DNA of 40,242 nt from Endomicrobiellum devescovinae (lineage in GTDB: Bacteria > Elusimicrobiota > Endomicrobiia > Endomicrobiales > Endomicrobiaceae). Made by a program: the position numbers and the translations under genes. How positions within the stretch are numbered: position 1 is the stretch's first letter; each line of letters opens with the position of its first letter. Where the stretch lies: the NCBI GenBank assembly GCA_031255495.1, contig JAIRSK010000044.1, positions 1-40,242 on the forward strand, given 5' to 3'. Below, piece after piece: positions 8,359-16,160 of the stretch. The notes under the pieces are model-generated. The model saw only the letters and a list, made by a program, of their open reading frames with translations. It was not told the origin of the DNA and searched no databases.

Positions 8359-9769
8359 GACTATCCTCTCTTTTTTCGGGCAGCATTATCACGGTTTTAG
8401 ATTTCAAACTTTCTGACAATTCAATGGATAATTTTAAAGAATCTGCCAAATTATAGTTTTCATCTAAAATTTTAAATCCCGGGTATTTTAGTGATAATAT
8501 ATAAATTCCTGCAGGTAATTTTATACTAATAGGCGAAAGTTCGGAAGTTCCGACAAATTTATTTGGACCGTCAACTTGTTGCATTAAAACTTGCACTTCA
8601 GGTAAAGGTATAGTCTCTTCATTTTCCTGTTTTACGGCATTTTGCAGCAATTCAAGCTTACTAATCATATCAGGAGCAGAATTTATAAGTTCAAGTTGAT
8701 TTTTTTTCAACTCTCTTATGTCAAGAGTAATACCTGAGACTTTTCCTGTGATTTCCGTAAAATCTTTTTGCTTTTCCTTTGAATAATTTGAGTATATAAG
8801 TGTTATAGCAAATGCAACTATTGATATAAATAATGCAATTACAAAAGGACTAATACGAAAGTCTTTAGCTTCTTTTGGAATAGTAATTACAAAAAATTTT
8901 GCAAAGTTAGATAAAAGTTTATCTTCACACAAATATTGTTTTTTGGAATTGTCGCTAATTGTTATGGTTGTATTTGTATAGCCAGTGGGCGTTTGAGTTT
9001 GCCCATCTGTTTCTATTTTTAGAGCTATAACTGTAGTGTTGTCTTTTCCTCCTGCTTTATTCGCTGAGATTATAAGATTATTAGTTAAAGATGCTAAATC
9101 GTTGATGTTTTTTTCAATAATTTCTTTTATTAAACTGTCGTCTATTTCGCTGTTAAGACCATCGCTGCACAGTACGTAACAGTCTCCTTCCTTAGTTTCG
9201 TAAGTTGTATAGTCAACTTTTACTGTGGGCTCTGTTCCTACGGCTCTGGTTATCATGCTCTGTATTTCTGCACTTTTCACATCTTCTTCTTTCATCTTCC
9301 CCGCATCAATGAGTTCATTTATTTTTGAATGATCTTTGGTTAGAAGCTCCAGAACCCCAGCCCTTAATCTGTAAACTCTGCTGTCTCCAGTATGGTAAGC
9401 GCGAAGGAGGTTTAACTCTGGTTCAAATTTTACTGCGACAGCAGTAGTCCCCATACCTTTAAGCTTTGGATATTTAAGTGTTAAATTGTTTAGGTATCTG
9501 TTTGCAAGCATTATTGATGCTGCAGGACGAAGGTTTTCAGAATTTAGACCTCCATTTCCTGTGATTGCTATTATATTGTCCAAAGTTAATTTGTCAAAAG
9601 ATTTTAGCATTACTTCAACAGCTGTCTTGCTTGCAAATGCTCCTGCTGCGCCTCCCCCCATACCATCGCATACAATAAATAAGTTTTTCTCAGAATTTAT
9701 TCCATAAGAATCTTGGTTTTCTGTTCTTACAACTCCGACGTCAGTTTTTGCATAGTACGAGATTTTCAT
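8351..9769 (-). CDS. Membrane-anchored PP2C-type Ser/Thr protein phosphatase
   Basis: The PPM/PP2C domain spans about residues 1-250 of 472. Metal-binding and family motifs are visible: ENQD at 17-20, CDGMGGG at 34-40, HTGDSRVYR at 126-134, SDG at 202-204 and GGKDN at 240-244. One membrane segment lies at about 307-327. A short extracytoplasmic tail follows, whose strand pattern (IKLPAGIYILSLKYPGF) resembles a PEGA-type carbohydrate- or surface-binding fold. The likely job is to reverse phosphorylation by the Ser/Thr kinase in the same cluster, acting on FHA-bound targets at the inner membrane. The gene overlaps its upstream FHA neighbour by 4 bases. Confidence 0.94.
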   Translation of the reverse strand: MKISYYAKTDVGVVRTENQDSYGINSEKNLFIVCDGMGGGAAGAFASKTAVEVMLKSFDKLTLDNIIAITGNGGLNSENLRPAASIMLANRYLNNLTLKYPKLKGMGTTAVAVKFEPELNLLRAYHTGDSRVYRLRAGVLELLTKDHSKINELIDAGKMKEEDVKSAEIQSMITRAVGTEPTVKVDYTTYETKEGDCYVLCSDGLNSEIDDSLIKEIIEKNINDLASLTNNLIISANKAGGKDNTTVIALKIETDGQTQTPTGYTNTTITISDNSKKQYLCEDKLLSNFAKFFVITIPKEAKDFRISPFVIALFISIVAFAITLIYSNYSKEKQKDFTEITGKVSGITLDIRELKKNQLELINSAPDMISKLELLQNAVKQENEETIPLPEVQVLMQQVDGPNKFVGTSELSPISIKLPAGIYILSLKYPGFKILDENYNLADSLKLSIELSESLKSKTVIMLPEKREDSHE

Positions 9770-11946
9770 AGAAATTTAACCTTAACCTTTTTAACGCTTT
9801 TCTTTACTGCTCTCAGTATTTTAAATGTTATAAAAAAGATAAAAATTAAGATTCCGCCGAAAAACATAATCCTGTACTTTAATTTATATTTTGACATATT
9901 TTGAGGCGATATATGAGACGGGCTTCCTAAAAACATAGGCCAAGGATCAAGATTTTTGATAACTTTTGTATTTGTGTCTATAGCTTGAAGAACGTTATTT
10001 GAATTTACAAAAAATATATTTAAGTTACCAGTACCGAATGCATCAACTAGCAAAGGTTGCGAAGTAATGGGAGCGTTGCTGGCTTTAATTTCGGAAATAA
10101 TCTCAAATTCCTTCCTTCTTGTGTTATTCTTTACAACTAATATTTTCCCTTCTTCGGTAGCTATTACAAAGTCGTCGTGCCCGTCTTTATCAAAATCAAA
10201 TTTAGACGGCGAAGCTATCATTCTTTTGCCATCGGGAAGCTTAAGTTTCCAAAGAAGTTCTCCAGCAGGATAAGTAGTATCACCTTTTAAGTTGTAAATT
10301 GTTCCATTTCCCGAAACGACAAAAACACTCCCATCGGAAATTAAAGGCGAAGCGTTATGTCTTAATTCTGACGGAGGCGTAGGTTCAACAAAAAAAGTCC
10401 ATAATACGTTAAAGTTTGTTACATCTATAGCGGAAACATATTGCGGAATATTCGTTTGAACAACAACTTCTGGTATTCCATCACCGTTTATATCCCCCAC
10501 TGCGGGTGCGCCTGCGATAAGGTGAGCTTTGCCTGTTTTTTCAAAAAGATCTACTGTTTTTTTTGCTCTTGTTTTGCCGTCTATAAAATATACTTTGCCG
10601 TTATTGTTTGCCACTACAACCATTGGAGGAATATCTTTTGCTTTATACAGAACAGGACTTGCAAGAAGAGGACCTTCAACAAGATCTATATATTTTTCAT
10701 AATCATGATCGTATCCTACATTATAAAGTAAGTTAATCGTTCCATCTTCCGAGCATACCACAACATCTTGCTTTCCATTCCCTGTTAAATCTGCAACTAG
10801 AGGAGTCATTTCCGAAACCATTCCGCCAAGAGCTTCTCTCCTTATTATGTTTCCAGTTTGTCCGTCAAATATATAAAGCATGGCAGAATCTGACAATACT
10901 ACAATGTCTTTTATACCGTCGTTGTTTACATCTATAAGCATAGGAGATGTTACATCGGAGTTAAATATTTCTATCTGTTTCCAAAGTTGTGTGCCTGTGA
11001 CAAGATCCCACCCATACATAAATCCTGCAGCCGTAAGCATTATAAGGCTATTGTGCCCTTTTCCATTTATATCTCCGATTGCTGGAGTTGACGTAATATC
11101 GTAGCCTTCAATATTTTTTAATGGTATTTCTTTTTTAAAGTTAAGATTAAGTTCAAGCGATAGTTTATCTTTGTATCTGGTGAGAATTGATATTCCAGAC
11201 CAGCCAAAAATTGAAAGTGTTGCAGAAAATAAAAGAACGCTTATAGTTAAAACAATAGATAAAGGTCGCACTATCTTTAGCAGTAGAATATTTTGTTTCA
11301 CCGGAAAAGAATAATCTTCATTTGCTGAAGTTACAAATCTGAATATTGTTCTTCCTATTGATATTTCGTCACCAGGGTTTATGTTCATAGTGTCTAACTG
11401 TCCAACTTTAGTACTGTTTACCGCTACGCCTCCAGTGCTTCCAACGTCTGTAATGACATATTGGCTGCCGTTTAGCGTTATTTTTGCATGCCCTTTTGAT
11501 ACGGTCATATCTCCTGAAAGAATGATGTCGTTTTCAATTCCTCTTGGTGAAAATTTTTCTCTTCCTATAAAAGTTTCAGCATTTTTGATTATATATTTTT
11601 TACCTTCAAATTTACCGTATATGCCAAGTAAATAATATTCATTTTGACGTCCTGCTGAATCGTCTATGTATAAAATGGAATAAGGTCCTATTCCTATTTG
11701 ATCTCCCGGAAGAAACTCTTGTTCTGATATAGTTGTCCCATTTATCTTTGTGCCGGTTAAAGTATTTTGATCTTTTACATAATATTTGCCACTGTTAAGG
11801 ACTATAGAGCAGTGAAATTCAGAGACAATTTTGTCATTTATAACTATATCGTTGCCTTTTTTACTTCCGACAAAAATTTTGTCTTTACGTTTTAACATAT
11901 ACTCGCCAAGAATTTCTGCTTTTCGTTTTAATAGTAGCCTCGCCAT
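9766..11946 (-). CDS. Transmembrane FHA protein with periplasmic FG-GAP/VCBS beta-propeller
   Basis: The 726-residue protein carries two forkhead-associated domains. FHA1 (about residues 5-95) has SEFH (Ser42, His45). FHA2 (about 106-205) has GRE at 128-130, SKGH (Ser150, His153) and a loop ending at Asn177. These read phosphothreonine. A membrane helix spans about 226-249. The large periplasmic part then carries repeated calcium-type motifs of integrin-like propellers (DINGKGHN, DVNNDGIKD, DLTGNGKQD, DINGDGIPE, DFDKDGHDD). A second helix lies near the C-terminus (about 695-712) with a basic tail. The layout suggests a receptor or scaffold joining cytoplasmic phospho-signals to the envelope. 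It lies directly upstream of the PP2C gene (4-base overlap). Confidence 0.9.
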   Translation of the reverse strand: MARLLLKRKAEILGEYMLKRKDKIFVGSKKGNDIVINDKIVSEFHCSIVLNSGKYYVKDQNTLTGTKINGTTISEQEFLPGDQIGIGPYSILYIDDSAGRQNEYYLLGIYGKFEGKKYIIKNAETFIGREKFSPRGIENDIILSGDMTVSKGHAKITLNGSQYVITDVGSTGGVAVNSTKVGQLDTMNINPGDEISIGRTIFRFVTSANEDYSFPVKQNILLLKIVRPLSIVLTISVLLFSATLSIFGWSGISILTRYKDKLSLELNLNFKKEIPLKNIEGYDITSTPAIGDINGKGHNSLIMLTAAGFMYGWDLVTGTQLWKQIEIFNSDVTSPMLIDVNNDGIKDIVVLSDSAMLYIFDGQTGNIIRREALGGMVSEMTPLVADLTGNGKQDVVVCSEDGTINLLYNVGYDHDYEKYIDLVEGPLLASPVLYKAKDIPPMVVVANNNGKVYFIDGKTRAKKTVDLFEKTGKAHLIAGAPAVGDINGDGIPEVVVQTNIPQYVSAIDVTNFNVLWTFFVEPTPPSELRHNASPLISDGSVFVVSGNGTIYNLKGDTTYPAGELLWKLKLPDGKRMIASPSKFDFDKDGHDDFVIATEEGKILVVKNNTRRKEFEIISEIKASNAPITSQPLLVDAFGTGNLNIFFVNSNNVLQAIDTNTKVIKNLDPWPMFLGSPSHISPQNMSKYKLKYRIMFFGGILIFIFFITFKILRAVKKSVKKVKVKFL

Positions 11947-11976
11947 CTTCTCAACTCCTTATAATTATTAATATAT

Positions 11977-12819
11977 TTATCTGGATACAAATAATGCTGC
12001 TATCATGCTAAGACCAAGGCTTACTCCAGCAAGCTTACCTGTATTTTTGCTACCACTGCTTGGCGAGCCGAAATTATCATAATATTGCGTGTGAGAAGTT
12101 TCCGAAATAGTCTTCTTCATTTCGTTCAATTGTTTAGAAAGACGAATTAATTCTATATTTTTATTTTTGTCATATCGTTCTGTTTCAGGTAAAGATGAAT
12201 TTAACTTATCTATTTTTTTTGAAATAGCAATATAGTCCGACTGAAGCTGAGATAGAGTTCTTTTAATTTCAGCAAGTTCTTTTTTTGAAATAGGCGTTCC
12301 CTTTGACACGGTACGTCCATCTCCGTAGTTCACTTGTTGTTGTAATTCGTTAAAAACTTTTGAATATTTTAAAGAATTATCTAAAAGCATAGGCATATTT
12401 GGCTCCAAATCAGCTATTATTCTTACAATATCTGTACCTCCTTTACTTTTTGGCGAAGCTGGAGCGCTTGCTATCCGTCCGTTTTTTTCAAGCATAGCAA
12501 TTTTGTTTTTTATATCCTCAAATTCATTTCTAGTTATTGTTTGCGAATTCATTCCAACAGGAGCGTTTGCTGCTCCTCTAGTTCTTTTATCGTATTCATA
12601 CAATGCTGTAATAAGATCTGCTCTTGTAACAGAGCCATCTTGCACAAAAACGCTATCTCCGTATTTATTTGTGAATTTGGGGATTTTATTGCCAAATTCG
12701 TTAATTATTTCTCTCAGGACGGGATCTTGCACATCTCTTTTTGCGGCAAAACATAAACTTAACTGGATATTTAAGCCAAGCAAAGAAATAAGTATGAAAC
12801 TAAAAATTTTTTTTATCAT
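11977..12819 (-). CDS. Exported coiled-coil protein with SLH-like N-terminus
   Basis: I recognise no clear family for this 280-residue protein. It has a signal peptide (about residues 1-25) and then a region around SVTRADLITALYEYDK that resembles the core of an S-layer-homology repeat, which binds cell wall or outer-membrane partners. A coiled coil lies at about 180-240, and a short hydrophobic segment (LGLSMIAALFV) ends at the C-terminus, perhaps an anchor. Bacteria that lack classical lipoprotein tethers use SLH plus coiled coil to bridge peptidoglycan and outer membrane, which would suit a neighbour of two PorV-like proteins. That function is a guess from architecture. It is 9 bases downstream of the PorV gene. 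Confidence 0.75.
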   Translation of the reverse strand: MIKKIFSFILISLLGLNIQLSLCFAAKRDVQDPVLREIINEFGNKIPKFTNKYGDSVFVQDGSVTRADLITALYEYDKRTRGAANAPVGMNSQTITRNEFEDIKNKIAMLEKNGRIASAPASPKSKGGTDIVRIIADLEPNMPMLLDNSLKYSKVFNELQQQVNYGDGRTVSKGTPISKKELAEIKRTLSQLQSDYIAISKKIDKLNSSLPETERYDKNKNIELIRLSKQLNEMKKTISETSHTQYYDNFGSPSSGSKNTGKLAGVSLGLSMIAALFVSR

Positions 12820-12828
12820 TTTAAACCT

Positions 12829-13881
12829 CTAAAAAAATAAACTCAAAGAAATTTTATTTTTTTGGTCAAAAATATTGCCCATACTTAAGGCATAATCAAT
12901 GCGTAGTTCGGTACCAAATACAGTCAAATCTATACCACATCCCAAAGAATATGTTATATTTCTGTTAATATCATCTTTGACATTGTATCTATTTTCCAAA
13001 GCATAAGAATTTATTCCGCCTCTTAAATGAAGACCGTTTAAGCCAAATGAAGATCCTCTCAAAATATCAACACAACTTATCTCACTACCGATATTTGCCG
13101 ATAAAGGTTCTTTTTGAGCCTGAACAAGATCAACTGCTCCTGTAATTTTAAACTTTTCGCTGATATTAAACTTATTTGAAACGGCAAATTTTGTCGTTAA
13201 TGCTGCGCTATCGCTATGTCCACTATCCCAAGTAAGAGTCGCTCCTTTACTCAAAAACAATCCAAAATTTAAAGTTTCAAAAATGTTGTAGAGCAATCCT
13301 GCGTCTATGTCGTAACCTGCCGCATTTCCGCCGGGGATTGAACTCATTTTTTCGGAAATATATTTTAGTGATAAACCTAAGTACAAATTGTTTATATTTT
13401 CAAATAGAGGTATTCCCCAAGATAAATAAACGGCATTTTGCGTGTCAGAAAAAGTTCCTGTTTCAATACCGTCGTCTCCATCATCAACTTCTTCTGATTT
13501 CACAGTATTATCAATAGTTGAATTTATTAAACCTATTGCAAAAACAGATTCTCCCAAAAAATCCGTAATTTTTGCTGCAGGTATTGAAATAGCAGCAAAA
13601 CTATGGCTTGGCACCACTTCTTTGAGTCCGGTCCACTCATTAGATGCTCCTGAGGTGCCCATAACAGATATGCTATATTTTTTTATTTGACCAATTCCTG
13701 CAGGGTTCCAATATACGGCACTGGCGTCATTTACAAGTGAAGTATATGCTCCACCCATACCAAGCGCCCTTGCCCCAACCCCTTTTTTTAAAAATGCAGA
13801 TCCACCAAAAGCGGCAAAAGAATTAACCGCAACTGTTGCAAATATCAGGATAAGAAAACCAATTTTTACTGATTTTGTCAT
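12829..13881 (-). CDS. PorV/PorQ family outer-membrane protein
   Basis: The 350-residue barrel protein has a signal peptide (about residues 1-23). The hallmark GARALGMGGAYTSLVNDASA follows, then VYWNPAGIG; this is the N-terminal signature shared by PorV/LptO, PorQ and FadL-like barrels. The rest alternates in the manner of amphipathic strands and ends in SLSLFF, a typical aromatic outer-membrane C-terminus. In type IX secretion PorV shuttles cargo with a C-terminal sorting domain. Its upstream neighbour (4-base gap) is a surface protein ending in an Ig-like sorting-type domain, which makes a client relationship plausible. No other type IX components are in the window. Confidence 0.88.
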   Translation of the reverse strand: MTKSVKIGFLILIFATVAVNSFAAFGGSAFLKKGVGARALGMGGAYTSLVNDASAVYWNPAGIGQIKKYSISVMGTSGASNEWTGLKEVVPSHSFAAISIPAAKITDFLGESVFAIGLINSTIDNTVKSEEVDDGDDGIETGTFSDTQNAVYLSWGIPLFENINNLYLGLSLKYISEKMSSIPGGNAAGYDIDAGLLYNIFETLNFGLFLSKGATLTWDSGHSDSAALTTKFAVSNKFNISEKFKITGAVDLVQAQKEPLSANIGSEISCVDILRGSSFGLNGLHLRGGINSYALENRYNVKDDINRNITYSLGCGIDLTVFGTELRIDYALSMGNIFDQKNKISLSLFF

Positions 13882-13885
13882 AACT

Positions 13886-15115
13886 TTATTTCCTTAATAT
13901 TGCAAAAGATCTGTATCGCCTGTTTTCTTTACCGTTATCTGTAATTATCTCACAAATGTAAATGCCGTTTGCAAGACTGTCTCCCGCATAACTTTTTGCG
14001 TCCCAGTCGGTATAATTTGCCCCTTCAACACTAGAAACTTTCTCTATTACTTTGCTTATAAATTTACCAGCTCTATCATAAATATTGATTGTAACAGAAG
14101 CTGCTTCAGCTAAAACATATTTTATTTTCATTGGTTTGCCGCTATTTGGATTGTAAGGAGACGGATACGGTAATAATTGAGCAACTTGCTCACTATTAAC
14201 TCTAAACGTTACGCATTTGGGTCCTACAGTTTGATTTTTATTATCTGTAAACTCCACAGACAGAGTATATGGTCCTTTATCAACAAGACGTACTGTACCA
14301 TCATAAGTATAGTCAAGAAATTTTTTACCATTTTCGTATTTGAAATGTCCTGCTCCTGTAGCTGTATATATGCTTGCGGTATTTGTAGAAGTTCCTGAAA
14401 AAAGTTTTACTGTAACGCTTGATTCGTTAAATCCGTAAGCTGAATAAAGTTCAGCTTTAATTTTTGGTTTTAGTGAAGCTATTTGCCCAGGTTGAAGAAT
14501 TTTTATGTATTCGTCAGAATCAGTTACGTAGATTATAAATATACCAGTTAATAGACCTTCCGCAGCTGCGGTATTCTGTGCGTACCATTGTATATAATTT
14601 ATTCCTTTCTCCAATTGATCTGTTGTTGTTGAAATTTGTATGCTTTGTCCTACTGGGACACCCGGATCCCAACTGCTGTAAACTACTGTGTAATTATTCA
14701 GATTGCTCAAATCTTGGGAGACTGCATATTTAATTTGTCTTATATCGCCACTTGCTGTTTTAAAAGTAATTCCTATATTTACTGTGTTTGTCGGAACAGT
14801 GCTTCCACTAATGAAAGGTTTATTTTCAAGCGTCATGTTCTCATATGAAATATCGTTGTTATCCAGCCAGAAAGACGTAATAACGCCCATGCTTATCATA
14901 TTATCAAAGGTCATCACAGGAACTTCAGAAAAAGTTATACCGTTGTTTACCGAACTTATATGATGATAATTTGCGCTTTGGTTTAACTGCCCGCCGTTTG
15001 AAAGAGAAATATCTCCTGTATATCCTTCGGCTACTGCAATAACAGGAAATGCTAGCCAGAAAAATAACAGAAACATTTTAGTGATATAGTCTAAAATCTT
15101 TTTATTTTTTATCAT
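13886..15115 (-). CDS. Exported surface protein with C-terminal FlgD/sorting-type Ig domain
   Basis: The 409-residue protein has a signal peptide (about residues 1-29, ending VIAVAEG). The middle part is beta-rich. The C-terminal 90 residues have the pattern LPYPSPYNPNSG, then a strand, NIYDRAGKFI, DWDAKSYAGDSLANGIYIC, and a final strand. This is the FlgD-Ig/CHU_C-like domain that commonly ends exported proteins of Bacteroidota and related phyla, where it often serves as a sorting or anchoring signal. Substrate and partner are unknown. It overlaps the upstream repeat protein by 4 bases and the PorV gene follows 4 bases downstream, suggesting a structural surface complex. Confidence 0.82.
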   Translation of the reverse strand: MIKNKKILDYITKMFLLFFWLAFPVIAVAEGYTGDISLSNGGQLNQSANYHHISSVNNGITFSEVPVMTFDNMISMGVITSFWLDNNDISYENMTLENKPFISGSTVPTNTVNIGITFKTASGDIRQIKYAVSQDLSNLNNYTVVYSSWDPGVPVGQSIQISTTTDQLEKGINYIQWYAQNTAAAEGLLTGIFIIYVTDSDEYIKILQPGQIASLKPKIKAELYSAYGFNESSVTVKLFSGTSTNTASIYTATGAGHFKYENGKKFLDYTYDGTVRLVDKGPYTLSVEFTDNKNQTVGPKCVTFRVNSEQVAQLLPYPSPYNPNSGKPMKIKYVLAEAASVTINIYDRAGKFISKVIEKVSSVEGANYTDWDAKSYAGDSLANGIYICEIITDNGKENRRYRSFAILRK

Positions 15116-16110
15116 TGCAAATTTACCAAAACAAGTATTGTGCCTTTTGTTCCGCTAAAATTTTCTAAAGCTTTACCTATTACGCTTCCCGTTTTGGGAT
15201 TAGAGGCTTTTTTCGCATGACCTGGAATTGATGATGTCGTAAGTAAATCTCCACGGATTATGCTTCCACCTTCGTTTGTAACTTTAACAGGAACTTTGCC
15301 TACCAAAGCCAGTTGGTAGCCCTGTTCTTTTGAACTCATTAGAAGACCTGGTTCTGTAGAAATTACGCCTGCTACTCTAATAGAATCTGGTGATTTTGAT
15401 TTCTCTATGTTGTTATCTATATCTTGAGATATTACTACAACATCACCCGGTTCAAGATTTTCTTTTGAAGAATATATTTCTGCGAGGTCTGCTTGAGTCG
15501 TAGCTGCATATTGAGCGCTAGAAACAAAGATTGGGTAAGGGTTAGAAGGATCATCTCTATTGTCTTTCAAACCAAGAGCCCAAGTAGCAGTAGTAGCCCA
15601 AATAGCAGTTGAGACATTTGCAGTCCAATCAGCGCTAGAAACAAAGATTGGGTAAGGGTTAGAAGGATCATCTCTATTGTCTTTCAAACCAAGAGCCCAA
15701 GTAGCAGTAGTAGCCCAAATAGCAGTTGAAGCATAAGTAGCATAAGTAGATGAATCTGCCCAGAATGCATAAGGACTTGCAGCTAGTTGAGTTATTCCCA
15801 GAGAAGTATTATTGTACTCAACATCTACGCTTACACTCTTACTAAAATCTATACTTGGCGAGAGACTATCAATTTCTATATTAACGCTGTACAACCCTCG
15901 GTTGACATAAGTTGAAGTACTATAAACAGAATTATTAGACGTCCAATCATGAAATGTAAATCTGAAATTTCCCATGCCTGAGACAGGGGTTCCTGTGTTA
16001 TCGGTTATTCTTCCTTGGAGGGATATAGTTTTTTGAGAATCTGCAAAAATAATGCTGTATAAAACAAGCGTAACAAAAAATGACATTGTAATCAGTACAA
16101 GTTTCTTCAT
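15112..16110 (-). CDS. Exported repeat-containing surface protein, phage-tail/adhesin-like
   Basis: The 332-residue protein has a signal peptide (about residues 1-23) and a carboxypeptidase-like or Ig-like strand region starting SLQGRITDNTGTPVSG. The next region, up to about residue 125, ends in PYAFWADSS. A perfect duplication of 33 residues (IWATTATWALGLKDNRDD and onward) then occurs twice at a 39-residue spacing. The C-terminal 130 residues (DLAEIYSS, EPGDVVVIS, VAGVIST, VKVTNEGGSIIRGDLLTTS) resemble the terminal domain of phage tail-fibre and adhesin-like proteins. It is likely surface exposed. A GGAGAG ribosome site lies just before the ATG. The duplicated unit marks it as prone to repeat expansion. 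Confidence 0.8.
   Translation of the reverse strand: MKKLVLITMSFFVTLVLYSIIFADSQKTISLQGRITDNTGTPVSGMGNFRFTFHDWTSNNSVYSTSTYVNRGLYSVNIEIDSLSPSIDFSKSVSVDVEYNNTSLGITQLAASPYAFWADSSTYATYASTAIWATTATWALGLKDNRDDPSNPYPIFVSSADWTANVSTAIWATTATWALGLKDNRDDPSNPYPIFVSSAQYAATTQADLAEIYSSKENLEPGDVVVISQDIDNNIEKSKSPDSIRVAGVISTEPGLLMSSKEQGYQLALVGKVPVKVTNEGGSIIRGDLLTTSSIPGHAKKASNPKTGSVIGKALENFSGTKGTILVLVNLQ
15514..15729 (-). repeat. Two perfect 99-bp direct repeats (15514-15612 and 15631-15729) in frame
   Basis: The two copies are identical over 99 bases with a 117-base period, so exactly 39 codons separate equivalent points and the reading frame is kept whatever the copy number. Lack of any silent change between copies means a recent duplication or ongoing conversion. 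Confidence 0.95.
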
Positions 16111-16160
16111 AAATCTCTCCGCTTCACCAAAATAGATTTAGAGTAAGACTTTTTTAAAAA

